Source: Mycobacterium senriense (lineage in GTDB: Bacteria; Actinomycetota; Actinomycetes; Mycobacteriales; Mycobacteriaceae). From it: a stretch of 64,000 bases of DNA. Both the position numbers and the translations under genes were made by a program. The stretch spans positions 4,960,001 to 5,024,000 of the forward strand of contig NZ_AP024828.1 in NCBI RefSeq assembly GCF_019668465.1, written 5' to 3'. This document shows positions 40,005-51,362 of this stretch, piece by piece (the first letter of the stretch is position 1; every line of letters begins with the position of its first letter). The notes under the pieces were generated by a model. That model ran no database searches. It was not told the origin of the DNA and saw only the letters and a list, made by a program, of their open reading frames with translations.

Positions 40005-41423
40005 TCAGCCCCCGGTGGCGACCGGCTCGGCTTGCCGGGTGGACCGCGTCGCGGCGTAGGACACCGCCACGCCGGCCGCGCTCAACGCGGTGAACACCGT
40101 GAACAGCATGTGCGCCGCCATCTCCTCGCCGCCGGTGGCGGTGTTGACGACGACACCGGCCAAGCCGGCACCGATCGCGGCGGAGGTCAGCTGGACGGTG
40201 TTGATCGCCGCGGAAGCGGCGCCGCCTTCGGCCGGGTCCGCAACGGAGGCCATCGCGCGGGCCGACAGGTGCGGCCAGGCCATCCCGATCCCGACGCCGG
40301 CGACCAGCAGGGCCACCGCCCACAGCGCGGCGGTCCAGGCCGAGCCGTCGCCGTGTCGGGCGACGGCGCCCAGCGCCAGGCCCGACGCGGCCACCATCGG
40401 CGCCAGCATGACCACCCGCCCGACCGTCCGCGGGTTCTCCAGCGATGCGCTGACGATCTCGCTCACCGTCCAGCCCAGCGCCAGCGCCGCTCCCAGGAAT
40501 CCGGCCGCGATCGGCGTCAAGTGGGCCAGCCGCTGTCCGAACAGCGGCACGTAGGTGTTCACCATCGCCGCGCCCATCAGCACGCCCATGGTGAGGTAGA
40601 TCCACTTCAGCGGGCCGGACGAGAACACGCTGGGCGGCAAGATGGCCGCGTGCATCCGCCAGTCGACGATCACGAAGACGCCGACCAGGCCGATGCCCGC
40701 CGCGAGCAGCCCATACGTCGCGGCGGTGTTGCGCGGGACCTGCGCGACGCTGACGGCCAGCGCCGCCACCCCGATGATCAGCAGCGACCACACCGGGACC
40801 TTCATCCTGGCCAGGCCGTTCGTCGGGTTGACGCGGGCCAGCGCGACCGGCACCAGCAGGGCCATCAGCAAGGTCAGGATGGCCATTGCGACGAAAGCCC
40901 ATCGCCAGATCCCGAGCTGCGCGAACAGGCCACCCGTGGTGGGGCCGACGACGGTCGCGACCCCCCACATCGCCGACACCAGGGCCGAGCCCCTCGTCCA
41001 CAACCAGCGGGGCAGGGCGGAGTTGATGACCGCGTAGCCCAGTCCGGCCAGCAAGCCGCCGGCGATCCCCTGCATGGCCCGCCCAGCAATCAAAACATGC
41101 ATGGTTGGTGCGGCAGCGCAAATTAGGCTGGCGATGCCGAACACGGCGAGACTCATCAGATATGACGACCGCGCCCCGATGCGCAGCAGCATCGGATTGA
41201 CCATCGTCGCCGCGACCACCGACCCCACGAGGTACAGCGTCGTCACCCACGCGTAGAGCCGGCTGCCGCCGATTTCGGCGATGGTGTTGGGCAATAAGCT
41301 GGTGGTCAGGAACTCATTTGTGGCGTAGAGCGCCACCCCGCCGGCCAGCAGGATGGAAGTTCTCAGGTACCTCGCGCCCAGCAGCTCACGCCAGCCGCCG
41401 GTGATAGTCGCCGCGTCGGTCAC
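40005..41423 (-). CDS. MFS transporter (Rv1634-like drug efflux pump)
   Basis: The 472-residue major-facilitator protein has about 14 helices. It includes the loop 2-3 region NPMLLRIGARSSYL, the GRAMQGIAGGLLAGLG motif and the efflux motif C-like GVATVVGPTTGGLFAQ, typical of drug:H+ antiporters of the DHA2 class. It is on the same strand as uvrB, 57 bases downstream. The M. tuberculosis counterpart is considered a fluoroquinolone-related efflux pump; the substrate here is not predictable. Confidence 0.92.
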   Translation of the reverse strand: MTDAATITGGWRELLGARYLRTSILLAGGVALYATNEFLTTSLLPNTIAEIGGSRLYAWVTTLYLVGSVVAATMVNPMLLRIGARSSYLMSLAVFGIASLICAAAPTMHVLIAGRAMQGIAGGLLAGLGYAVINSALPRWLWTRGSALVSAMWGVATVVGPTTGGLFAQLGIWRWAFVAMAILTLLMALLVPVALARVNPTNGLARMKVPVWSLLIIGVAALAVSVAQVPRNTAATYGLLAAGIGLVGVFVIVDWRMHAAILPPSVFSSGPLKWIYLTMGVLMGAAMVNTYVPLFGQRLAHLTPIAAGFLGAALALGWTVSEIVSASLENPRTVGRVVMLAPMVAASGLALGAVARHGDGSAWTAALWAVALLVAGVGIGMAWPHLSARAMASVADPAEGGAASAAINTVQLTSAAIGAGLAGVVVNTATGGEEMAAHMLFTVFTALSAAGVAVSYAATRSTRQAEPVATGG

Positions 41424-41480
41424 CCCTCTACCGTATGGGGTCGCGGGGAGATAAGAGCCGGAGATCGGTTGCCAGCAAAC

Positions 41481-43640
<2,160 letters not shown>

Positions 43641-43945
43641 GCCACCAGGGTAGAACCGATCACCGACAAGTGCCGCGGAGCTGGTCCGCCCAGGTCAGTA
43701 CCCGCGCCAAGCCACATCCGCCACACGCGTACCTGTAGGGAAGGACAAGGTGGTTCCCAAACGTGCTAGCGGATGCGCTAGCGGATTCGAGACTCACCTA
43801 TTGGTACCCGAAGACCCGGACCCGCAGGCCCACCGACCGGGAGGCTAGCCCGCCGGGCGCGTCCACTTTTGAACGTTCGCTCATCAACTGGACGATCTCG
43901 GGAGCAGTGCGACCGCCTATAGCCGTTTCTGGGTAAAGCGGATGC
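43641..43945. other. Intergenic stretch upstream of uvrB containing repeat copy 1
   Basis: This 305-base stretch holds the uvrB promoter region on the minus strand and the left copy of a 144-base direct repeat (43723-43866). The repeat includes a dead duplicate of the last seven codons of the kinase gene at 44852. I see no gene of its own here. Confidence 0.6.
43723..43866. repeat. 144-base direct repeat, left copy
   Basis: Matches 44730-44873 base for base at a constant offset of 1007, with a handful of mismatches confined to the first 35 bases and about 110 identical bases after that. This copy contains the 3' end and downstream region of the PknF-like kinase gene, cut off from the rest. 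Inside are short internal repeats around GCTAGCGGAT. Confidence 0.9.
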
Positions 43946-44437
43946 TCATAGCGGATTTCCGTACAGCCGAGGCTCCGTCACACGTTGCTCTTGGTCTTCG
44001 CCGTGCTTCAACGAAGGCGCTTCAGGCGACGGCGTGTGCCGGTACTTGTCAGGGATATCCGATATGCGGTCCGGGAGCTCGTTGCGAGGAAAGCCGAACC
44101 ACCAGATGGTGTCCGGCTCGCCCGGTCGGCGGAAGGACGAAGACGGTTGGTTTTCCTGGAAATCGACCAAGTAGTAGTACTGCACCGCCTCGTGCAAATC
44201 TGGCCATGGGCCAGGGTCGATGACTGACTCTCTGGTGTCGCGAACGAGTCCCCAAGTTCGGTCCGATGGCGGTGCCGTGTACACGACATACATGATTGGT
44301 CCGTCGGTCCACGCATGTGAGACCAGAAACGGTTTATCCGCTCTGTTGTTCTCAGATTCGATGTGGCGCAGAAGGTTTCGCAACACGTCGGCGGCAAAGC
44401 GAATTTGCGCGTCGTCGGCGTCAGTTGATCGGCACAT
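43946..44437 (-). CDS. Hypothetical protein, possible immunity-type protein
   Basis: I do not recognise this 163-residue protein. It is acidic, has no signal peptide or membrane helix, and has aromatic strands (PIMYVVYTAPP, AVQYYYLVDFQ, TIWWFGFPRNELP) like many small SUKH/Imm immunity proteins. Local composition is clearly lower in GC than in neighbouring genes. It lies between 144-base direct repeats, 37 bases downstream of another small unrecognised gene. The immunity idea rests only on size, composition and context. The ATG at 44437 has a weak ribosome binding site. Confidence 0.5.
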   Translation of the reverse strand: MCRSTDADDAQIRFAADVLRNLLRHIESENNRADKPFLVSHAWTDGPIMYVVYTAPPSDRTWGLVRDTRESVIDPGPWPDLHEAVQYYYLVDFQENQPSSSFRRPGEPDTIWWFGFPRNELPDRISDIPDKYRHTPSPEAPSLKHGEDQEQRVTEPRLYGNPL

Positions 44438-44474
44438 TTTTGTTCACCCACGGCGGGCATAGCGTCCAACCCGG

Positions 44475-44804
44475 TTACACTTCGACTACGCCACTACCCC
44501 CTGCGAGCGGATACATCGAGATCACTCCCTTCTGACCCCCGTCAGGGGTCCCGGCGCGCCCTTCGTTGATATTCACCACGATTCTCATCGTCAGGCTCTC
44601 ACCAGTGTCCTCACAATCTGGGATTCCTACTGGCCCTCGGGTGCAATGGACACGATTGATCGGCACTTCGTAGACCAGGGTCCCGTCTCGATTGCTTATC
44701 GGTCGACTATGTGAAATCAAATCCTTGAAACACGCGTACCTGTCGGGAAGGACAATGCCTTTCCCAAACGTGCTAGCGGATGCGCTAGCGGATTCGAGAC
44801 TCAC
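44475..44804 (-). CDS. Small hypothetical ORF, possible toxin-tip fragment
   Basis: A 109-codon frame starts at a GTG at 44804 inside the right repeat copy, so its first 25 or so codons (SLESASASASTFGKG) are repeat sequence antisense-side to nothing known. The unique part has two cysteines (RVHCTRG, PDCEDTG) and beta-strand-like stretches (TLVYEVPINRV, LTMRIVVNINEG). It could be a displaced C-terminal domain of a secreted protein, placed upstream of a putative immunity gene, or a spurious ORF. Confidence is low. Confidence 0.35.
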   Translation of the reverse strand: MSLESASASASTFGKGIVLPDRYACFKDLISHSRPISNRDGTLVYEVPINRVHCTRGPVGIPDCEDTGESLTMRIVVNINEGRAGTPDGGQKGVISMYPLAGGSGVVEV

Positions 44805-44873
44805 CTATTGGTACCCGAAGACCCGGACCCGCAGGCCCACCGACCGGGAGGCTAGCCCGCCGGGCGCGTCCAC
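44730..44873. repeat. 144-base direct repeat, right copy
   Basis: Right partner of 43723-43866. Its last 22 bases code for the C-terminus and stop of the kinase gene (44852-46930), so this is probably the original copy. The two copies bound about 860 bases of unique, lower-GC DNA with two small genes, as expected for a duplication-associated insertion. Confidence 0.9.
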
Positions 44874-46930
44874 GTCCGGGTGACCGGATCGCACTGCAGC
44901 AGGTAGCCGTCGCTCGAGGTGCTCATGGCGAACACCGACGTGCCCGGCCGGTCGCATGAGCTGCCGGCGGCGTGCACGCCCATCGTGATCGGCGCCTTGG
45001 CCCAGCTGCTGCCCTCGCAGACGATCTGCTCGTTGTTGGTCGGGTCGTAGGCGACCTTGCCGACGTCGCTGCACAGCCCGCCGAGCACCGGCGGCGCCGG
45101 CGCGGACGCGGTGGTCGAGGTGTTGATGACCTGGGTGGGGTCGCCCAACGCCACCTTCGCGGGCACGTCGCCGGTCCGGGCGGCGACCACCGGCACCCGC
45201 ACCACCGCCCCCTGGGCGCCGCACTCGTTGCTCAGCACGGTCTCGGTCATCGTGCCGCGCAGCGTGCCGTCGGTCTGGGGCGCCAGGGACCAGGCGATGG
45301 TTTCCTGCTGGGTGGCCCGGACCTGGCCATTGGGCTGAGTGCAGCCCACCCTCTGCTGCGCGGGGGCGCCCTGCCAGTAGCCCCCGACGAAGCGCAGGGT
45401 GTCGGCCTGTCCCCCGTCGGTGGTGTTCGCCACCTGGTGGGTGGCATCGTCCAGCTGGATCCCGGTGGCCGCGCATCCATTGGTGGTGCACGCCGACCGG
45501 AATGCCCACCAGCTGGTGGCGGCCCCGTCGTGCCGGATCGAGATGCCGTTGGTGGTGCGCTTGGTCTGGTCGTAGTCCAGCTTGTAGGTCCCGTTCAGCA
45601 CCGGGCCGCCCGCGGTGGGGGCGGCGCTGGCGGCCGGGGCGGACGGCCTCGATGCGAGTGCGGGGTTGCTCGGCGGCGTGTCGGGCTGAAACGAGTAGAG
45701 CAGTGACCAGGTCGCCGCGACGGCGATGAGCACCGCACACACCAGCGCGGTCGACCACCTGGTCTTCGCCGAAAACCGGTGACCCAGCCCGGCCACGGCG
45801 CCGGCGGGCCCGCGCCGGCGATGCGGTGTAGACACGGCGGCGCGCGGCTGGGCGTCGGGGCCGACCTCGGAGGCACCGCCGGCCGGCTCGCTGAGGGCGG
45901 CGGCGAACGCGCGGCAGCGCTCGAACCGGTCCTCGGGTCGCTTGGCGAGGGCGCGGAAGAACACCTCGTCGAGCTCGGCCAGATCGGGGCGGAAATCGCT
46001 GAGCCGGGGCGGGTCCTCGTGCAGGTGCTGACTGATCACCGCGATCGGGTTGGAGTGCTGGAACGGCGGCGCCCCGGTCAGCAGGTGGAAAGCCGTTGCG
46101 GCCAAAGCGTATTGGTCCGCCCGGCCGTCGATCGGGGAACCCGTCAGCTGCTCGGGCGCGGCGTATGCCACGGTTCCGACCGCGACGTTGGTTTCGGTGA
46201 TCCCGCTGATGTCGCCCAGGTGACGCGCGACGCCGAAGTCCGCCAACAGGATTCGGCGCTCCCCCTCATCGGGATGGGTGAGCAGGATGTTGGCCGGCTT
46301 GACGTCGCGGTGCAGCAGGCCACGGTCGTGGGCGTAATCCAGCGCGCCCGCGACCGCCTGCACGATGGCGCACACCTCGTGGATCGGCATGCCGTCGGCG
46401 TAGTTCTCCTTGACCAGCCGCGAGGCGTCGGTGCCCTCGACGTAGTCCATCGAAATCCACAGATGCCCGTTGAATTCGCCCCGGTCGTGCACACCGACGA
46501 TGTGCGGATGCCACAGCGTCGCCGCGAGATCGGCCTCCCGGTTGAACCTTTCGCGAAACTCCGGGTCGGCTGTCACCGCCTCGGCCAGGACCTTGATCAC
46601 GTCACGGCGGGGCAGCCTGGGGTGCAGCGCGAGATACACCTCGGCCATGCCACCCGCGCCCAGCTGCCGCAGAATCGTGTAGCCGGCGAACGACGCCCCG
46701 TTACCGACCGCAAGTCGCGACCCCGACGAGTCGCTGGGCTGTTGCGCCACCACGGGTTCCGCGTTCGGCGCGGAATCGACGGGGGGTATCCGGCGGAACA
46801 TCTGCCCGATGGGCATGGCGGGCAACGAGTGAAAACCCGCACGCAATGCCTCACGGGCTTGCCGCGGGTTGCTCAGCAGCCGTCGCCCGGCGCCGATGCG
46901 CCGGGTAGTTCCCCTGTGTTCGTTCGTCAC
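44852..46930 (-). CDS. Transmembrane Ser/Thr protein kinase (PknF/PknJ-like)
   Basis: The 692-residue kinase has a 78-residue N-terminal extension, then a Hanks-type catalytic domain (about 80-350). Features include the Gly loop [10 protein letters not shown], Lys113 (in VIKVL), HRDVKPANI (Asp209), DFG (231-233) and APE (258-260). One membrane helix (about 393-414) leads to a Cys-containing extracellular domain of about 275 residues. The kinase domain closely resembles PknF of M. tuberculosis, but the ectodomain is much longer and different. It is divergent from the FHA-ABC gene at 47232, so that transporter is the likely substrate. A later start would drop the N-extension. Confidence 0.9.
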   Translation of the reverse strand: MTNEHRGTTRRIGAGRRLLSNPRQAREALRAGFHSLPAMPIGQMFRRIPPVDSAPNAEPVVAQQPSDSSGSRLAVGNGASFAGYTILRQLGAGGMAEVYLALHPRLPRRDVIKVLAEAVTADPEFRERFNREADLAATLWHPHIVGVHDRGEFNGHLWISMDYVEGTDASRLVKENYADGMPIHEVCAIVQAVAGALDYAHDRGLLHRDVKPANILLTHPDEGERRILLADFGVARHLGDISGITETNVAVGTVAYAAPEQLTGSPIDGRADQYALAATAFHLLTGAPPFQHSNPIAVISQHLHEDPPRLSDFRPDLAELDEVFFRALAKRPEDRFERCRAFAAALSEPAGGASEVGPDAQPRAAVSTPHRRRGPAGAVAGLGHRFSAKTRWSTALVCAVLIAVAATWSLLYSFQPDTPPSNPALASRPSAPAASAAPTAGGPVLNGTYKLDYDQTKRTTNGISIRHDGAATSWWAFRSACTTNGCAATGIQLDDATHQVANTTDGGQADTLRFVGGYWQGAPAQQRVGCTQPNGQVRATQQETIAWSLAPQTDGTLRGTMTETVLSNECGAQGAVVRVPVVAARTGDVPAKVALGDPTQVINTSTTASAPAPPVLGGLCSDVGKVAYDPTNNEQIVCEGSSWAKAPITMGVHAAGSSCDRPGTSVFAMSTSSDGYLLQCDPVTRTWTRPAG

Positions 46931-47231
46931 AGCATTGCCCCCTCGTTTCCCGGCACCGCCCCGGTGTCACCGCACTGTGATGCGGATCGCACACCAGGGC
47001 ACGCGCATAGCGATTGGGCCCTCTACTCCGTCTCGCCAGCTGCCGGCACAACGCTGTGCTCGGCGCGCGGACACAATCGAGCTTTCCCCTCCGGTTCGAA
47101 TAATGCCGCACCGCCGTAGGCGATTCGTCGCAGCAGGCTATGAAAGGGCTATGAGAGGCCGAATCGAAACAAAGCGAAGTCACAGCTGGGTCCAATAGAG
47201 CGCACTGCCGAAACGGGCCGATACTTGAGTA
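46931..47231. promoter_or_regulatory. Divergent kinase / FHA-ABC intergenic region
   Basis: This 301-base region separates the two divergent genes. On the plus strand GATACT at 47220-47225 lies six bases before the GTG at 47232, so the transporter transcript is probably leaderless. No ribosome binding site or other gene is visible. Confidence 0.6.
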
Positions 47232-49991
47232 GTGACTCGACCCGCTCCGCCCATCCTGACAATTCGGCACGACGGGTCCCAACGATCCTTCGCGGCCGGC
47301 CACGAGGTGGTCGTCGGGCGCGACGTTCAGGCCGACGTGCGCATCGCCGATCCGCGGATCTCCCGCGCGCATCTGATCCTGCGGTTCGACCAAGGCCGGT
47401 GGCTGGCAATCGATAACGGCTCGCTGAACGGGACCTACCTCAACGGCTACCGGATGCCGGTGGTCGACATTCACGACGGCCAGAGCATTCACGTCGGAAA
47501 CCCGCAGGGACCGCGCCTGACCTTCGCGATCGGACCTCAGCAGGGTCATGCCGGGCATCCGCCGCGCACCCGGCCGAGCCACGATTCCGGGCCGCCGACC
47601 CTGCCCTGGTCCGCGGTTGCTGAGCAAACGAACCCGACCCACCCGCCGCTGCCCCCGCAGGCCCGGCCGGGCGGCCCGGGCCGGAGCCCGGCGCGTGGCG
47701 GTCCGCAGGGGGCGCCGTCGCGCCCCGTGCAACCGCGGCAGCCGGCCAGACCGCCGAACGCGCCGCCGCGACAACCGGCGACACCGCCGCCCCGTCAGGC
47801 GCCGCCACCCCGCGTGCCTGCGCCACCGGCGCCGCGTGGCACACCGCCCGACCAACTCACCGTGATCGACCCCGGCTCGCCGGCAAGGTTGCAGGTCACG
47901 CCGCCGATCGCGGGCGAAACCGCCGCACCGTCGCAGCCATCCCCCACGCCCGCAGCGGAATTCACCGTCATCGACGCCAAGACGGCCGACGTGTCGAACC
48001 TGGCGACGCGTTTTGTGAAATTGCTCTCGCCGCGCGCGTCCTCGGCCGCCGGCACGGCCGGCGCCATGACGATCGGCCGGGCCGCCGAGAACGACATCGT
48101 CGTCTCCGACGTCCTGGCGTCGCGTCAGCACGCGACCCTGGTGCCCACCCAACTGGGCACCGAGATCCGGGACAACAGCGTCAACGGAACGTTCGTGAAC
48201 GGCACCCGGATCGGGTCGGCCATCCTGTCCGAGGACGACATCGTCACCATCGGCAACGTCGACCTGGTGTTCCGCGACGGCACCCTGACCGAACACGGCG
48301 GCGCCGCCACCCGCACCGGCGGTTTGGAAGTGCGCGACGTCAAGTACGTCGTCGACAACGGCAAACAACTGTTGGACGACATCTCGCTGACCGCGCGCCC
48401 CGGCACGCTGACCGCCGTGATCGGCGGTTCGGGCGCCGGGAAGAGCACACTAGCCCGGCTCATCGCCGGCTACACCATCCCGACGTCGGGCTCAGTGACG
48501 TTCGAGGGCCACAACATTCACGCCGACTACGCGTCGCTGCGCAGCAGGATCGGCATCGTCCCGCAGGACGACGTGGTGCATCGCCAGTTGACCATCAACC
48601 AGGCGTTGGGCTACGCGGCCGAGCTGCGGCTGCCGCCCGACACCAGCAAAGCGGACCGCGCCAAGGTGGTCGCCCAGGTGCTCGAGGAGCTCGACCTGAC
48701 CAAGCACGCCGATACCCGCGTCGAGAAGCTGTCCGGCGGGCAACGCAAACGCGCCTCGGTGGCGCTCGAATTGCTGACCGGGCCGTCGTTGCTGATCCTC
48801 GACGAGCCCACCTCCGGCCTGGATCCCGCGCTGGACCTGCAGGTGATGACGATGCTGCGCCAGCTGGCCGACGCCGGCCGTGTCGTGCTGGTGGTGACGC
48901 ACTCGCTGTCCTACCTGGACGTCTGCGACCAGGTGTTGCTGATGGCGCCCGGCGGCAAGACGGCCTACTGCGGCGCGCCCGACCAGATCGGCGGGGCGAT
49001 GGGCACCACCAACTGGGCGAAGATCTTCACGCAGGTCGGCGCCGACCCCGACGAGGCCAACCGCCGTTTCCTGGAACAGAAGGAGGCGCAGAAGCGGCCG
49101 CAGAAGTACCTGCCGGACAAGACCGACGAGCCGAGCAGTCTCGGCGAACCGGTGCACACCAGCGTGCGGCGCCAGATCTCGACGATCGCCCGCCGCCAGG
49201 TCCGCCTGGTGATCGCCGACCGCGCCTACTTCGTCTTTCTGGCGCTGCTGCCGTTCATCCTCGGCTCGCTGTCGCTGACGGTCCCGGGCAGCAACGGATT
49301 TCATGTCCCGGCACCCAACGCGGGGACGCCCGACGAGGCCGCGCAGATACTTGCCCTGCTGATGCCGGCCGCGGCATTCATGGGTACCGCCTTGACAATT
49401 CGCGACCTGGTCGGCGAGCGCGCCATCTTCCAGCGCGAGCAGGCGGTCGGGTTGTCGACCACGGCCTACCTGCTCGCCAAGAGCGCGGTGTTCTGCGGGT
49501 TCGCGATACTGCAGTCGGCGATCGTGACCGCGATCGTGGTGATCGGCAAGAGCGCCCCGACGCGCGGCGCGGTGCTGTTCGGCCACTCGACCGTCGGGGC
49601 CACCGTCGAACTGTTCGCCACTGTGGCGGCGACGTGCGTCGCCTCGGCCATTCTGGGCCTGGCGATTTCGTCGCTGGTTCGGTCCAGCGAGCAGATCATG
49701 CCGCTGTTCGTGGTGACGGTGATGGCGCAGCTGGTGCTGTGCGGCGGGATGGTCCCGGTGACCGGCCGGCTCGGTTTGAACCAGCTGTCGTGGGCGATGC
49801 CGGCGCGCTGGGGCTACGCCGCGGCGTCGTCGACGGTGGACCTGCGCCACCTGGTGCCCGAATCGCTGCTGTCCCAAGACCGGTTCTGGCAACACACGTC
49901 CAAGATCTGGCTGCTGGACATGGGCATGCTGGCCGCATTGTCGCTCTTCTACGCCGGGTTCGTGCGGTGGAAGATCCGGTTGCGCCGTTAA
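47232..49991 (+). CDS. FHA-domain ABC transporter (Rv1747-like)
   Basis: The 919-residue protein has two FHA phosphothreonine-binding domains: about 10-100 with VVVGRDVQADVRI and RISRAHL, and about 250-345 with MTIGRAAEND, SRQHA and NGTFVNG. A Pro-rich linker joins them. An ABC ATPase follows with Walker A GGSGAGKSTLA, signature LSGGQRKRA and Walker B LLILDEPTSGLD, then a six-helix ABCG-type membrane domain (about 665-915). In M. tuberculosis PknF phosphorylates linker threonines that dock on the FHA domains; TVID motifs in this linker are candidate sites. It probably exports a cell-envelope lipid or glycolipid component. Confidence 0.93.
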   Translation: MTRPAPPILTIRHDGSQRSFAAGHEVVVGRDVQADVRIADPRISRAHLILRFDQGRWLAIDNGSLNGTYLNGYRMPVVDIHDGQSIHVGNPQGPRLTFAIGPQQGHAGHPPRTRPSHDSGPPTLPWSAVAEQTNPTHPPLPPQARPGGPGRSPARGGPQGAPSRPVQPRQPARPPNAPPRQPATPPPRQAPPPRVPAPPAPRGTPPDQLTVIDPGSPARLQVTPPIAGETAAPSQPSPTPAAEFTVIDAKTADVSNLATRFVKLLSPRASSAAGTAGAMTIGRAAENDIVVSDVLASRQHATLVPTQLGTEIRDNSVNGTFVNGTRIGSAILSEDDIVTIGNVDLVFRDGTLTEHGGAATRTGGLEVRDVKYVVDNGKQLLDDISLTARPGTLTAVIGGSGAGKSTLARLIAGYTIPTSGSVTFEGHNIHADYASLRSRIGIVPQDDVVHRQLTINQALGYAAELRLPPDTSKADRAKVVAQVLEELDLTKHADTRVEKLSGGQRKRASVALELLTGPSLLILDEPTSGLDPALDLQVMTMLRQLADAGRVVLVVTHSLSYLDVCDQVLLMAPGGKTAYCGAPDQIGGAMGTTNWAKIFTQVGADPDEANRRFLEQKEAQKRPQKYLPDKTDEPSSLGEPVHTSVRRQISTIARRQVRLVIADRAYFVFLALLPFILGSLSLTVPGSNGFHVPAPNAGTPDEAAQILALLMPAAAFMGTALTIRDLVGERAIFQREQAVGLSTTAYLLAKSAVFCGFAILQSAIVTAIVVIGKSAPTRGAVLFGHSTVGATVELFATVAATCVASAILGLAISSLVRSSEQIMPLFVVTVMAQLVLCGGMVPVTGRLGLNQLSWAMPARWGYAAASSTVDLRHLVPESLLSQDRFWQHTSKIWLLDMGMLAALSLFYAGFVRWKIRLRR

Positions 49992-50018
49992 GGAATCGCC
50001 CGGCGGCGGTAGGGTGAC

Positions 50019-50528
50019 ATCATTCACCCGCCGAAGCACGAGACGTTCGACCTCCCGGCCCGCACGAACACCGATCCCAAGGGGATCGTGCGGACCGTTG
50101 ACGAGTACGCGGTGCACCCGTGGGGCCTCTACGTCGCCCGCCCTACTCCCGGTCGCGCCCAGTTCCATTACCTCGAGTCGTGGCTGCTGCCGTCGTTGGG
50201 CTTGCGCGCCACCGTGTTTCACTTCAATCCCGGGCATGAACGCGACCACGATTACTACCTGGATGTGGGCGAATACTCACCCGGGCCCACCGTGTGGCAT
50301 TCCGAGGACCACTACCTGGACATCGAGGTCCGCACCGGCGCCAGCGCCGAGCTCACCGACGTCGACGAGTTGCTGGATGCCGTCCGGCACGGATTGCTGA
50401 CTCCCGAGGCCGCGGAGCAGGCAGTGCGACGCGCCGTGGTCGCCGTCGATGGGTTGGCCTGCAACGGCTATGACCTGTCGCGGTGGCTGGCGCACCACGG
50501 CATGGCGCTGAGCTGGCGCGGGTCGTAG
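50019..50528 (+). CDS. DUF402 family protein
   Basis: The protein has the DUF402 fold pattern: WGLYVARPTPGRAQFHYLESWLLPSLG, an aromatic/acidic core with DHDYYLDVGEY and EDHYLDIEVRTG, and a C-terminal helix DELLDAVRHGLLTPEAAE. The first canonical start is GTG 50088. However, the 23 codons upstream (HPPKHETFDL... TNTDPKG) look like protein, and the frame opens at ATC 50019/ATT 50022 after an in-frame stop, so a non-canonical start is suspected. It is one base away from the glycosylase gene downstream. Some DUF402 proteins are phosphatases; function here is unknown. Confidence 0.75.
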   Translation: MIHPPKHETFDLPARTNTDPKGIVRTVDEYAVHPWGLYVARPTPGRAQFHYLESWLLPSLGLRATVFHFNPGHERDHDYYLDVGEYSPGPTVWHSEDHYLDIEVRTGASAELTDVDELLDAVRHGLLTPEAAEQAVRRAVVAVDGLACNGYDLSRWLAHHGMALSWRGS

Positions 50529-50529
50529 T

Positions 50530-51306
50530 GTGCCTGAACTGCCGGATGTCGAAGGATTCCGGCGCGAGCTTGCTAAAACCTTGCCCCGCCGCCGGATTGA
50601 ACACGTTGATGTCCTTGACCCCGGAATCCTGCGCAACACCTCCGCCGCCGCGCTCGCCCGGCGCCTGGCCGGGCACCGTTTCCGCGCCCCGCGCCGGCAC
50701 GGCAAATGGCTGGTACTGCCGACCGATGGCCCGGCGCTCCTGATCCACAGTGGCATGACCGGACACCCGTACTACGCCGAAGCGGGCGCCGAGCCGGAAA
50801 AGTATGAGCGCCTGGTGGTGTCGCTCGACAAGGGTGAACTGCGCTACGCCGACCTGCGCAAGCTGCGCGGGGTGTGGCTGACCGACGACGAGGACGACCT
50901 GGCGGACGTGCTGGGTTCGCAGGGGCCCGACGCGCTGGGCATGGGTCTGCGAGAGTTTCGCGACGTGATTGCCGGGCGACGCGGCCGGCTGAAACCGACA
51001 CTGATGGACCAGTCGGTGATCGCGGGCCTCGGCAATCTGCTCGTCGACGAAATCTGCTGGCGGGCCAGGATACGGCCCACCGTTGCGATTGCGGAGTTGG
51101 ACGACGGAACCGTCAAGGACTTGCATCGCGCCATGACGCAGGTGCTGCACACGGCGGTGCGCCACGGCCGGGTGCCCGGCCTCCCGCGCTGGCTCACCGG
51201 GGCACGCGACGATCCAGACCCGCACTGCCCGCGCTGCGGCAGCGCCCTTCGCCACGGCCGGATCGGCGGCCGGATGTCGTTCTGGTGTCCCCATTGCCAG
51301 CCCTAG
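50530..51306 (+). CDS. Fpg/Nei-family DNA glycosylase
   Basis: Base-excision-repair glycosylase/AP lyase of 258 residues. After removal of the first residue the N-terminus is PELPDVE, giving the catalytic Pro-Glu pair. It has the H2TH region (KPTLMDQSVIAGLGNLLVDEICW) and a C-terminal zinc finger with CPRCG and CPHC. It starts with GTG one base after the DUF402 stop, so the two are surely co-translated. Whether it prefers oxidised purines (Fpg) or pyrimidines (Nei) is not decided by the motifs. Confidence 0.92.
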   Translation: MPELPDVEGFRRELAKTLPRRRIEHVDVLDPGILRNTSAAALARRLAGHRFRAPRRHGKWLVLPTDGPALLIHSGMTGHPYYAEAGAEPEKYERLVVSLDKGELRYADLRKLRGVWLTDDEDDLADVLGSQGPDALGMGLREFRDVIAGRRGRLKPTLMDQSVIAGLGNLLVDEICWRARIRPTVAIAELDDGTVKDLHRAMTQVLHTAVRHGRVPGLPRWLTGARDDPDPHCPRCGSALRHGRIGGRMSFWCPHCQP

Positions 51307-51362
51307 GGGCTGCACCGAACAGCCTGGTGGGCCGGGCGACGTTGGGCGTAATCTCAGCTGCT

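Noticed and set aside
43870..43880. GAACGTTC near uvrB as a possible SOS box
   Set aside because: The mycobacterial SOS box needs a four-base spacer between GAAC and GTTC; here the halves abut.
43641..44852. An insertion sequence as the cause of the 144-base direct repeats
   Set aside because: The repeats are far too long for target-site duplications, no terminal inverted repeats were noticed and no transposase lies between them; duplication or recombination fits better.
46976..46993. CRP-like palindrome TGTG-N10-CACA upstream of the kinase gene
   Set aside because: The mycobacterial CRP site has TGTG-N8-CACA; the spacing here is two bases too long and the inner bases do not match.
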